Source: Cercis canadensis
Taxonomy: Eukaryota; Streptophyta; Magnoliopsida; Fabales; Fabaceae
DNA length: 64,000 bases
Assembly: GCA_003255065.1 (NCBI GenBank)
Contig: QAOA01008251.1
Span: 171,792-235,791, forward strand
Direction: 5' to 3'
The position numbers and the translations under genes were made by a program. Below, one piece after another: positions 35,693 through 48,187 of the stretch (positions within the stretch are counted from its first letter, which is position 1; each line of letters begins with the position of its first letter). The notes under the pieces were generated by a model. It was not told the DNA's origin. It searched no databases and saw only the letters and a program-made list of their open reading frames with translations.

Positions 35693-38600
35693 TCAACCTC
35701 CACTGGGGTTAGCTGCCGAAGGCACTTCACTTGTGTTAGAAGGAGGAGTTTGGGGTCGCGATGTGCTTACATTCGTCATGCCATAATCTTCATGAATTGT
35801 ATCCAATTCATTCCATTCAACTCCAGCTGTTGATATATCAAGGAATTTTCACCAAAAAAAAAATGATGATAAGATTTCTTTCAGTAAAAAAGAACTCCTT
35901 AGCCCCTCCCCTCCTCGTATATAAAAGTGTAACAGAGCCAAATAAAAATGTCCAAAGAGAGGATACGTTCTGTTCTCCACATGTCTGTAATGCTAACATC
36001 AGCATCTGATAAAAGCCAGTAATCAGCATCGCTCTGTGAAGGAAGAACAAGTGTTATAAATGAGCTCTAAGAATTTTACTTTCATTTCTCAATAAAAGAA
36101 AGCACTAAAAACTTCATGCATACAACAAAGTAAACACATGCTACTAAAAGTATCTCACAAACTGACGTCATACTTACATCAACATCTGAAGGAACGATCT
36201 TCATGATCCCAGTCACGAAGTCCTGTGAGGCACTAAGATCTGAATAAGCTCTATGACCGTCTTGTCCCTGCTCTTCTATGTCCTTCCCTCTTACCTCCGT
36301 AACCACTGTCGCTGGATGCTTGTCATACTCTGGGGTGGAAGGAAGATTGGGTGCGGGTACTGCTTCAACACCATTAATCTCCTCAAACTTTTCTTCAAAT
36401 TGACTACAATGGCAGGGAGAGAAGGTAAGATAAGGAATATAATTTTTATTGAATTTTTCCAATAGTCAAGAATCATTGATTACCTTCACTGGTATAGTCA
36501 TCTGACCATACAATTGCCAACAAATATGAATCTGTGGTAAATGATTTAAAAACTACCAAAAAGGCAGACATACCTAACAAGGTAAACATCTATCGGGCCC
36601 ATTGTGCTTCTCAGGACTATCCTATATCTCCTCTGGGGATAATCAACAGCCTGGTAGAACATGGTTATAATTTGCATTGAAAAACATGCATGTAAACTTA
36701 ATAACTTCTATGTATGTCTTCATGTCCTCGGAAATTACCTCATCAGGATCAGGGACTTCCAGAGTGGTACCATGAGGAGCTTTAATTGCAATTAACGTTT
36801 CATTCTGACAAAAAGAATAAAATATATCTTCACTTCAGTTAGCCAAAGCAAATTTATATTACGAGTTGCATAAAAAACACAGAACTTTCATATAGAGCAT
36901 ATTTGTTAAAAGCTAAAGGTAATAAACTAACCTGGAAGCAGGGCAAACATTTTATATCTTCCTCAGTGACAAAAAGCCATCTATAATGGTGGGAAAATGT
37001 TGAAGAAAAGTGTATTAAACAAGGTTATAAATTTAATATTGAGGCAGATTACCCAAATCTGGGCAGACATAAATATTAAATATTACTTCTGATTGTTTTC
37101 ATCTTCACTAAGTTCCCTTAGTCTTTCTTGCATCTCCCTGCAGTAGTTTTATACTTACGCTCAGTTCATGGATGGCATGAAAGCAACAGAATAAAGCAGA
37201 ATCCGCAGAGGGATGAGATACAAACCTTATTTGTTCATCTAATCGGCGCTCCTCTATGGTAAGATTTTCAACTTCTGCCTGAAGATGAGAGACACATAAA
37301 TCAAATGATGCCAAGACTCCTAAAATTTTTCAGGAATTATTATTAATTTTAAAAGTCTTCTATGTGATAATTACATAAATCTTGATGCATTCCCAGAATC
37401 CATTTACAAAGGAAATTACAAGGTTAACTAAATTCAAATTAAACTCAGAAAAGTCTTATCTCTATTTCGACTGAAAAAAAAGAAGAAAGAAAACCCGCAT
37501 TTCATCAGTCTGTCTTATATTTCTGATAAAACTGAAAATATTACAATTATACGGAAATTTTAAAATCAAACTAGATTTGAGATGGAGCATGGAGTGTCAT
37601 TGACAAGAAAGTATAAAAGTAAATACTAAAAGAAAGGAAAAAAGGAAAACCTATCAAGAATTCAAAACAATTATCTCTGACTAGATTCCAAGCAGCAGCT
37701 TGTGTCATTCCTCACCTGTAAACTAGCAAAATTATCATCAGCCTCCCCTGGCCTTGAAACATCCAGTCCCCTGATCAATCATCAAACTCTGAGTTGGTAA
37801 AACAGTTTCTAACACTTAAGATAACAATATATAACAGCAATAACTGAAGGATAAAAAGTATTCCTACTTCCATTGAATTCTGTTTTTAAGCTTCTTTTCT
37901 ATAAGACCAATCCCCTCAAGAACATTTGTTATGTCATATATCCTCCTCTTTTGAACCTGTATATACAAAAAAAAATCCTGTAAAGCAATCAAATTTTAGC
38001 ATGGAATCTTTAGACAAGAAATAAAAATAGTTACCTCCAATGTGTCAGCAGCTTTATTCAGGTCAAGAATACCATCCTCTGCTTGTTTGATCAAATTGAT
38101 GAACTTCTTTGTCAACAAACCTACAAAAAGAAAAACGCAATAATTATGAACCCTGATTATTGACAATGAACTAATGAAGGCATGGACAATGCAGTGGTAC
38201 CTAAAGAGCTGTCATAACGACATGGACCAGCGGGAGTGAGATTATTGGCAGAAGGAGAACCTGCCAAATTCATAGAATAACCATCAGATATATCTAACTT
38301 ATTTGCAAGTCACAACTGCCATGTGATGAAAGGAAGGTGTTAGTTGACAACCAAAATACTGGTCTACATACATGTATAAAGCTTTATTTGGACAGAGACC
38401 AAAACCAGAAATAAGGAAGCCAACTATACTGAATTTTGAAGATAATACTAACCTATATTGGAACCTGGGGTTTGAGGTCCAGATCTGCTGCATTTTGTAA
38501 TTCTTGAGCCCTTCCCTCCCTTCCCCATCTTTCCTGATATAGGTGTCTGAAAGGGACTGTTAGCTGCTTCAGTGGATCTAGGAGCCATCCTATCACCAGA

Positions 38601-39701
38601 ATCAGCTTCATAATCGGCTGTGTCACTCTTCCGCTTCAATTGCTGATATACATAATTTATATCAGGAGTACAATTAGTGAGTCACACTGACTAGGAAAAA
38701 GGACATACAGGAGAAGTCAGATTGTATTTTCATAGGCATTTATTGAACCATAAGAATCTGCCCGTGATGGACCACCACATCAGCACAAAGTAGATTCTGA
38801 AAGTTAATCCATCAAAAATTTCCGTTGACAGAATTTTTATACACATTGTGAGAATTACATCGATGTTAGATATCTATTTATGATGCAATATCATCAATGT
38901 TGCAGAATTACATCAATTAGACAAACTTAGTAACTAACTTCTGTCCAATGCCTTCTTTGAGGAAGAAATACACATTTCCCCTATCCCATGATGAGCCCAA
39001 AATGATTATGTTATCACTCCAGAAGCTAGTTAGACAAGCTTATGCTCTCATTATACACACCCCTGAAACCAATTTTCCAGTGCTTCACGTCCAGTGACAT
39101 CAGATGTCAACGAAATTGATGAACCCAGAAATGATAAAGTAGCACGAAAAATTTCTTATTAAGTTCAATTGAACATGACCTCTAAATCACACAAAAATGG
39201 CTAAAACTGGAAAAAAAAAATGGAATTACAAAAAGAAAAGGCCTTACTAGTTACTAGCGAAACAAAGATATAATTCAGCTTCGGTATTACCCCAAGAACT
39301 AAGTGGAACTAAGTTAGTGACTAATTCCAATAAATCAATCACCTAATTACTGATTGAAGTCTTAATTGAGCAGATCTCTACCTAGTTGGTCCAACAGAAA
39401 ACTTAAAACCCACTAAAATGCTTACAGAAAACACAACCTACCAAAAAACTAATACATAAAATACCCAAAATAGAATAGTACTTGAGAAAATAAAAGAAAT
39501 AAGAAAACTCACGGGAGACTTAACAACGATAGCCTCGGCTTCTCGCTCAGCAGCTCGGCGATGGTCAGGCGTGAAGCGATGATAATCTCCCGGAGCTACA
39601 AAGGGCGGCTTCATCGATGAAAATGGGAGTTGGCGTTTCATAGAGTGCATGATCTGGTCGGGCGGCTGAGACGAGGTGGTCGGAGCTCGCGTACCCGACA
39701 T
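35693..39701 (-). CDS. E2F: E2F transcription factor (E2FA/E2FB type)
   Basis: Fourteen exons on the minus strand: 39513-39701, 38453-38642, 38201-38260, 38035-38120, 37868-37956, 37716-37770, 37226-37278, 37087-37137, 36932-36980, 36739-36804, 36574-36650, 36178-36403, 35967-36033 and 35693-35826. They total 1392 nt, 463 aa, in frame throughout. The DNA-binding winged helix (about 139-206) includes [20 protein letters not shown] and [20 protein letters not shown] dimerisation helix follows ([18 protein letters not shown]), then the marked box ([50 protein letters not shown]) and a C-terminal retinoblastoma-binding motif ([19 protein letters not shown], residues about 401-419). It pairs with DP proteins, binds TTTSSCGC sites and drives S-phase genes under RBR control (established). 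It is not the DEL/E2Fd-f type, because the marked box and RB motif are present. Confidence 0.95.
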
Positions 39702-41396
39702 CCACTAAGCAGAGAGAAATGGTCAGCAAAGGATCGAATTAGGCTGTGGGTTTGGGGGTTTCGTGAGGGGTATGTGGATCGAGAGGGTTTCTGGGTGTTG
39801 ATTTTGATGTGTGAGTGAGGACGAAGGATTTGGAGAAACGAATTGGGGAATTTGCAAGTAGAATTGGATTCAGGTAATAGAGGATGAGATCTGGGTGTTT
39901 GGGAAGTAGGAAAATAAAAAAGCGCGAGAGAGAAAGAGAGCAGAAAACGAGGGAAAGCAGGAACGGAAGGAAGGAGGGAATTTGGTTCGGATATAGATGT
40001 GGAGGGAAGCACTTATAAATAAAATAATTCACAAATAAAAATAATTAAATATGCGTAATATTAAAACATAAATATAATTTAATTAATTAAAAAGAAAATT
40101 TGAAGTGCTCCTCTAACCGCTTCGAACCGGCGCGAATCACATGTGGATAATAAACTTGGACGACTGACAATCAACTATAGCTACTTTATCACGGAATCCA
40201 ACTATTAAATACTAACATTTTATTATGAATAGTAACATATGTTTATGAATTTAATAAATTGAGTTAATTTTGATAGCTCGGAACCAATAATAACAACGAT
40301 GTTACAACAAGGTATTTATTTTAATATTTTAAGTCGCCAGAATTGAAACTTTTATTTTTCTGCCTAGAAACGTAAGTTAATTGGAAATATTATGACAATG
40401 AATCGTATTCTGGTGATGATTAAATTTTGAAAATATAAAATAAAAATTAAAGAATAAAAGAAAACAATTAAGGTGGTTCGAATTGCCAGTGCGCGCCTTG
40501 ACAAAGACAATAACGTTATCATTTTCTGGCGCATAATTCATAATCTCAAATATTGTCCTTTTGCCGTCTTTCTAACTAGCCAAGCTCCAAGAACTGGAGA
40601 ATGTGACTGACACGTGTCACACGGATATTAATATCACTTTAGCAAGCACATGGCGCCATGGCTTATGGGCTGGGCTTATTCACTAATATTTGCTTGGATT
40701 CAAGTTTTGGGCCGAATAATTAGTTCCACATTTTGTATGAAGTCAATTAATTTTATGATGGAAGATAAAAACATTTTAGAAAACTGAATTAGTTTCTAAG
40801 ATGATAGCCCCAAAAATAAGTTTATTTCTTAAATCTGGAGGAAAGCATTCCTTTAAAACATCCCAATAGTATTTTTTATGTTTGGCAACAATAAATGTTT
40901 GATAGTTTATGTTGAGTGAGCTGGGAATATTAATGTTTTTGGTTTCCAATTTGTTTAGGATTGTGGAACTAGTTGTAAGATTTGTTTTTTAACTGAAGAA
41001 ATTAAGAGTTGCGTATCAATTAAGGGATCGGAGAATAGTATTGAAGGATAAAAGATGCACAGGTCATGGAGCAAGTTTGTAAATAAAATACTTGATGGCC
41101 ACTAGTATTTGCCAACAAACAAAGTTGTACTGATTCTTCCCAAGAGTTACAGTAGCTGGGCTTTCTCTACTTTAAAGAGAGAATTGGTAAGGTCACCTTT
41201 TCGAGATGGATGCTAGTGTGAGACAACTAGGAAGCAAAGAGAGGCATTTTGTGGAAGAGCATAGAGAAAGACAAATAAAGTTGACCTCAAGTACATCACA
41301 GCACACACAAGCACATTGATCCACCTGCACACCATCTAAGCGCTAACCCAAAAAGTCATTTATAAATATGATTAAAGCATCAATCATCAAGCTACG
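39702..41396. other. E2F promoter and XRN downstream region
   Basis: About 1.7 kb between two minus-strand genes. The first 300 bp are the E2F leader. Two 12-bp palindromes occur: TGACACGTGTCA (40608-40619, G-box) and CATGGCGCCATG (40649-40660). No gene was seen. Confidence 0.6.
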
Positions 41397-44300
41397 TCAA
41401 CAACTTTGATCTTTGGTTTGGAATGCTTTTTCCCCACTCACTTGGGTGTTGAATGAGGTGCCAGCACAAACATCCTTCCAAGAATTCATCCTTTGATTGG
41501 AGTTGAAGCCATTATTAGATGAGCTAAACCGCAGTGATCTGCTGTCAGCAGTAGCAGCAGGTTTGTATATGACCGGAGGAGATGAATTTGATGGAAACCT
41601 CCTTCTGCCTTCACTAGTTGTTACATTAGCGGGCCACTTTGAAGTAGTGATGTAACTATTAGCAGTCCTACATTATTAAGACATTAGAAGAAGCATCAGT
41701 TTAAACAGCTTCCATGGAAGGAATGTGGCCAAAGAAAGACTGCAAGGGTTGATCAAAGAATGAAACATACCTCTGAATGTTAGGACCCTGACACTCATGC
41801 CAAACTAGTGTTTCCATAATGTCATTTTCAAAGATTTTCTGCAAAGTATTTTGGTGAGTTTTCAAGCCAAAGCCTTTTCAATCTTATTTTTCTTTAGCTG
41901 ACAAAGAAAAGTGCTAATGAATGGATACTACACCTATACACTTTCATTGACAGTGAAAAAATCTTAAACTAGTTATACAAGTTAATTACCTTTGAAGGAA
42001 GGTTCACTCCAGAGAGTAAACGAGGAGTATGAACACCCCCAACAGGCAGCTCATAATAGGCACATCTGCAGCATAAACCAATATCAAGCTGCTGGGCAAG
42101 ATCAGAACTCGAATGCTATTAAAAACAATGCATATAATTGTCTACATACAAAACAAAATCTTCTTGAATGCTCTCATGGACTTCAATCTCCGGGTTAACC
42201 TTCTCAACACCCTCATTGCAAAGCCTTAAAATGCCCCCAATTCCATTACTGATGCAAGTAAAAGAAGGAATCAACACGTGTCAAGAACCAAATCAATCCA
42301 AAGCTTAAGTTATTAAAAGAAGGTCCAAAAATTATTTTATATTTGACAATATGGAATGTTAAAAGTTATAAAAGGGGAACTGTAAAATACCACTATCCCC
42401 AATCATGACCAACCTTATGCTCATATCTAACAAATCATTTGCATTTGAAAGGGAACAAATTTTCAGCGCCACCTTGTTAGTGATTCCAACAAATAAGCGA
42501 TCAACTTTGACTGAATTCCGTATTGCTTCTTTTTCCTGGAAAAAACAGAGATTCAAAGGATACTCGTAAACATGAACGCATTTGAAATATCTATGTGCCA
42601 TAGTAGAAAGAAATTCATACAGATAGTTGCTTCTCTAGCTGTCGGGTTTCATCTAAAAGGCGTCTTTCTTCAATGAAGGGAAGTTTGGAAATACCCTGTA
42701 ATGAGTCACACAGTTTTGGTGGACATCAAGTAGGAAGGTTAGAACTTAGAAGGTAGATAAGTGAGAAAACCTAAACCTGCCACATGAACCGCTTTCCTTC
42801 AGTATCAACCTCAAAATCTACAGAATAAAAGAATGAAAAGGAGGATGAATTAAAAAAGACAACTCAGATAATTCGATTTGAAGTTACATAGATATAATTT
42901 CTCAACAAAATAAATATTACCAAGAGGATAAAAGTCAATAATGCTTGATTTCTGATCTACCATTAGTTGTCCATAAGCTTTCGGAAGAGCATGAGTACTG
43001 CAAGGCAAGGGTGAAAAATCAGTTAATTATTTCAGGGGACAGGTAAAAAATTATGGGAACAGATATCAGAATACTTACCTCCTTGGGGGTAAGACACCCA
43101 AGAGTTGATCAAAAGGTTTGAATGGGGCACCTTTCTGAAAGTTTACTTTCACCTGTCCTATTCCCTTTAAATCTGAGGCAAAAGGTCCATAGTGGTACGG
43201 ATAAAACCTGTATGTTACAGTGTTTAATTTCTCATTAATACAAAACATGAGGAGCACAAGAGTTCAATATTCACGCGAAAACAAGTATTTGCTTACCATG
43301 TCCATGAAGGCACTCCTGAAAAATAGTACCGAAGAACCCACAACAATCCCTCGGTGTATTTATGGACCTTCAGGTAAATAAAAACTAATCAATATACTTA
43401 GCGTGCGGGTTTTAAAATACAACCACCTTAAAATAATAGAGAAAGAAAAGAAACCCATAAGACAGAACATGGCAAAAATGCAATAAATTACTTACTATTT
43501 CCCTCCTTTTGGATTCAATATCAGTGGGGCTTTCGACTAAGAACTTGAGTTTATAATATCTTTGTTTCCAACCAGCAGTTCCCAATTTTATCTGCAATAT
43601 ATTACAACATTGTGCATTTCGTTTGATAAAAAAGCTACGTAAGATAAACAAATTAAAAGCATTTTCTGGGCAAGAATTTGTACTGTGTCAGTACTAAACT
43701 GCCCATTCTTAAAGAGGTCAGCTTTCCGTCCAAGCAAGCTCTTTAATTGTTCTTTTAAATCCTTTGTATTCTCCAAAATCTGCAACACCGCGATCAAAGA
43801 TAAGTGGGCAAAAACAAATTGTGAGAGCACGAAATTCCAGATTCCATATTTAGAGGTAAGGATTTGCTTCTTTATGTTTAAAAATCAATGTTCAAAAGGG
43901 TAAAAGAGAGTATGTGTGAAGACAAACTAAACTACTTCTTTAAGCACGAATCATCTTAACTTACTTCAGATAAACCTTGACCATTACTGGCCAAGTGAAC
44001 AGATGAATCAACACCAGAACTGTTTTCCTTGTCAAATTCTGGGGAAAATGCAGAATTCTCTTCTTCCTTTTTCTAGACAACAATGTGAAATTCCATTAAT
44101 CTATGATCGTAGATTATGGATAATAAGCCTTTTCAAATTTATTTCAACTTACATATTCACGAAGAAGTCTTCTCAATTTTTTCTCTTTTATTTCTGATCT
44201 TTTCTTGAAGATTTTCTCTTCATATGTACCAATAATAAGTATAAATTTTTCAACTCTTGATGGCTTAACAAAAGCAGCCTTTTTGTCCTCAACCTGCTTA

Positions 44301-46387
44301 AACTTATAGTAGTCAAAAAAACTTTAAATTAATGGAAAATAGAAAGAAAGAAAAGAAAAGAAATTTTGAATCATTGCCAATGTTACCTACCCTATTCACA
44401 TCAATGAGATATCCTCCAAGATTTTTAAATTCTTTCTTGTAAGCAGTCATAAGTAAATCAATAGCCCCCTACAAAGATTGAACCAAAATAATCAGTAGCT
44501 TGATGGCATATCTGTATAAAAACTATGACAAGAAATTTGGGTTAAACCTCGTGAATTTCCAAGGATGGCATGTGGGGAAGAAAATCATTTCCTGCAAAAA
44601 AGCACATGAAAATGAAGTCATCAACTATGCGCTCAAGATCAAAGCTAATATTCTTTGGAGGATCTTGTATCTTCATGTCAAGCTCAATATACTCCCTCAA
44701 TATCCAAATGTGCAAAAACTGCAATTTTAAGAAATGAAAGAGTAAGAGAAAGATCTGAAATTCTTAAATCAACTGCAAACGTATAGATATAGGGAGTAAA
44801 AGCAATGATAAAACCTCGAGTGGTTTACTGAAGGCTCCACTTTTTTTAACTGCAGGCCAAAATGGAGTTTCACTTTTATGAAGTGACTTGATATTTTTAA
44901 ACCATTCCCTTGATTGGCTTGACAATTCACAAATTGGTTGCTGCTCCTGGATAAGCACGTAATGTGCATGTGCACAATGTGAGGGACTCTTACATATACA
45001 AATAAAATGGATTTCAAAGTCAGTTTCTTGCTTCTCTACTTGTCTTGTTTTACATTGTAGAACCTGCATCTCTATAACTAATTTTTCAATTTTACCTCTC
45101 TTAATATAGAAAAATGTGGCTCATGTGTCGCCATGGCAAGCATTATAAGATCAGCATCCTGTTACCCCAAGGCCAATTGCCAACTGTTAAACCTTGAACT
45201 TATTGGAGCACAAGAAAAATGCACAGAATTTTCAGCAGCATGAAGCTATCAAAACAAGATATTGATTTTCATACCAAGCCATATAAGCAGTGCCTAGAAT
45301 TTGGATCATATCCTGGTAGACTACGCTGTTTGCGTATGAATGACATTATCTTGTGCTCTCCCTCCCCAGGAACATTGGCATCAGATAGAATCACCTGAAG
45401 TACAAACAAGATAAATAGTTCAGCTAAGAAGATTAATTAATAGATGTGGGCAATAAGGCTCCTTTACACATAGAACCTGAATATTCCTCCATGCTTCATT
45501 AGAGGTTATCCGTGAATTGATATAGAGTTGGAGGGCCTTTGACAGTTTATCCATAAATTCAGTGCCAGGGGTGATTACATTGGAATCCCAGACTTGAGAT
45601 TCTTGTTTTGGAAGAACTTGTTTGCCTTCCATTTCAAATTGTTTTCTCAGCCTATCTTCCTCAGCTTCCTATATTTAAAAATAATAATTAACAAAAGGAA
45701 AATCATGAGGAAGCAACCTATAATAATAATCACGCTAATTAATTGAATAAACACAAAAAAACCCACATGCAATTCATAGTCCTTGGCTGTTCGGAAACGT
45801 CTTGATCGTTGTTGGTTCATTTTGGCCCGTGGGGCAACCCCGTCTTTATATGAGAAAACACATGATCTTGTTAGAAAAATCTGTTAATGGGAAAAAAAAA
45901 AAAAANAAAAAAAAAAAAACAAAGTAGCAATCTGAAGCAGTGGAGCCAAATGAAGATAGAAACAGAGGAACGTTTACCAATGGCCATGTACAAGAGCTTG
46001 CGAGGCCTAACAATGCTAAATAGCCGATCAATGTATTCAAAGACATTACAGAACACGTCTTCGAATGTTGTTGGAAGGGAACTCTGGATAGCATAGCATT
46101 GAATGAAATTTAGTACTTAGTATTCCATACTAATAATAACTCAGTATATAAACAGATTAAGACGATCGAGGATAAATTATAAGCAAGAAGAGGCGACAGA
46201 CATTGTCGTGATCTTGTGGATGAAAACATGAATGAATGATGCCATTCATGTCAAGGTACAAGTTATCATATTCGATTCCATTTGGGTTTGACATGCAGCT
46301 GTCCACGCATTTTCCTTGCTCTATGACTTTCACTACCACCTTGGGATATTTATTCACCAACCATCTATAAAACGATGCCACCCCCAT
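41397..46387 (-). CDS. XRN4-like: 5'-3' exoribonuclease (XRN family)
   Basis: Twenty-three exons, built by splice consensus and total frame agreement: 2712 nt, 903 aa, ATG at 46385-46387, stop at 41397-41399. Exon 1 is 46202-46387 and the last is 41397-41667. The catalytic core is visible: LDMNGIIH (about residues 45-52), [18 protein letters not shown] (98-115), [16 protein letters not shown] (191-206) and [17 protein letters not shown] (228-244), plus [22 protein letters not shown] enzymes degrade 5'-monophosphate RNA; XRN4 is cytoplasmic, XRN2/3 nuclear. I saw no clear bipartite nuclear signal, and the length is nearest XRN4. The CCHC knuckle expected after ILRE is absent: exon 7 (44815-45063) encodes a divergent 83-residue segment instead. 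The C-terminal tail is short and Ser/Asn-rich. Confidence 0.92.
45906..45906. other. Single N inside an A-run
   Basis: One undetermined base in a long A-run of the intron between XRN exons 2 and 3. It does not affect the coding model. Confidence 0.95.
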
Positions 46388-47914
46388 ATTTGACTAATCT
46401 CTTTCTAACTATCAGCTGTGCCTGTGACAGTGAAACAAACAATTCAAATTCTTCCCTTCTTCAAAGCTCAACTGCATTATTGGGAGCTCTAATAAATAAT
46501 GCTAAAGGAATAAAATTTGGAGGGAAAAAGAAAAGGAGAAATCCAAGGGTCATCATCATTATGTCCCGAATTGCGGAGAACGGCTAATAAAACTCGTGCA
46601 CGCTTGACGTTTAATATTTTTCTGCAATTTCCAAAGCTCTCATCATTTTTTGCTCTCAGAATCTAATTTGATTAAATGAAAACAAAATGTGCTACATTTA
46701 CTCCATCTTATCTTGATTATAGTTTCATCACCTCATCTACTACTTCTGTGGGCTTGCATTACGTCTAAGTGGCGCCATGCATTGACGTGCTAATTATGTT
46801 GAGAAGAATTTATCAGTTATTACTTTCAAATAAAAATAAAAATTAGTTTCATATTCGATGTGGATAGATATAACCCCATTAACTTAGATAGGATGGGAGA
46901 CTTCCGAAATTTATAATATATAAATTCATTACTTTAAATTTTAAAATACCTTACATTGGAAAGTTACATGAGGTCTTTTTTTTTGGCTGTAAAATACCTC
47001 ACATTTTCAAATAATAGAATTGGGGATTTTCTTTTTTCTTCTACAAACGACATCATGACCCACATCTTCATGGGCTAAGACTTTTTATGAAAATGGTCCA
47101 GAAAAAAGCATGACAATTGCATTAAGCTAGGCCCAACAGAGGCCTCATACATTAATTATATGCAATCACCTTAGCCAGAGTTTAATTATATAATTTCTTG
47201 AATTTCTTCTACGAGCAAACAATTTTTTTTATAATTCCCTCATTAGAGAAAATAAAAAGCAGAAAAAGATGTGCTCTAATCAACATACTTTGGATCCCTA
47301 CTTTCAAACAATCCTGCTCTTAGTCTCTAAATTTGAGGTTATGGATAATTCATAAGAAGAAAAGACATAAATAGTAACAAATTTCACCTCTTTAATTATT
47401 GGTAGGGATATGTGATTTTCGAACTTTTGTTTTCACTGGCCCACATGTAGCAGGTTCGTCAACTAGTTATTGTGGATTTAGCAGTGGTGCCAAACAGATG
47501 GAGACTCAATAGAAGAAGAGTCTGAACTTCTCTGATCACATCAAAACAAAATCTGCAGAGATATATACATGACAATAAATAATGGTGGAGCATGCACCTC
47601 TGTTTTCTGTATATTGTTTCTGATTGGCATCATTAAAAACACTTTTATACCTCTGCACTCTGCAACTACCCATATCCATACCACATCTCCGGAGTATTGT
47701 ATTGCACATAAAGCTACACATGCACTTCATATCTGGCTTTCGCAGTCACTGTGCTAGTTGTAATTTGTAAATGAAGAAAAGGTGAGGCCACACTGATCCA
47801 CATACTATACTCAACAAGTTGCCACTTGTTTGCTACCAAATAGCAATACCCAATTCAATTCATGCTCTCCACTAAAATTCATTGCTCCTAATACTACTAC
47901 ATTTTTTTTTTGGC
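46388..47914. other. XRN upstream intergenic region
   Basis: About 1.5 kb with the XRN leader and promoter at its start, then AT-rich DNA. No gene was recognised. Confidence 0.5.
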
Positions 47915-47919
47915 CATGG

Positions 47920-48175
47920 TATTGAGCATGTGGAAGTGTAAACAAGAAGGCAAGGAAGCAGAGAAACAAGAGGAGAATAGATCAATTCTCATTCAATGAA
48001 TCAGTCTATGTACAAAAGCGAACTAGTGCTTTAAATAGCAAGTTGGTAAAGCTGGTGTAACAGAACCAGTAAATTAGGAAACTTAACTGCTAACTGATTA
48101 CAATTAACTCCTAACTAACTACAAACTAATTACAATTAACTCGTAACTAATTACAAACTACATGTAACTCTAATA
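47920..48175 (-). repeat. 3' LTR of copia element
   Basis: 256 bp. It differs from the other LTR by about seven substitutions and one 1-bp indel (about 97 percent identity by eye). It starts TATTGAGC and ends CTCTAATA on the plus strand, so the termini are TA...TA and not TG...CA. Confidence 0.95.
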
Positions 48176-48187
48176 CTCCCCCTCAAG
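48176..48187 (-). promoter_or_regulatory. Polypurine tract
   Basis: On the minus strand TTGAGGGGGAG lies directly before the 3' LTR, the expected plus-strand primer site. Confidence 0.9.

Noticed and set aside
44974-45020. A possible 47-nt intron (GTAAGAG...TTATCCAG) inside XRN exon 7
   Set aside because: It is shorter than normal plant introns, and splicing it out would make an immediate stop codon.
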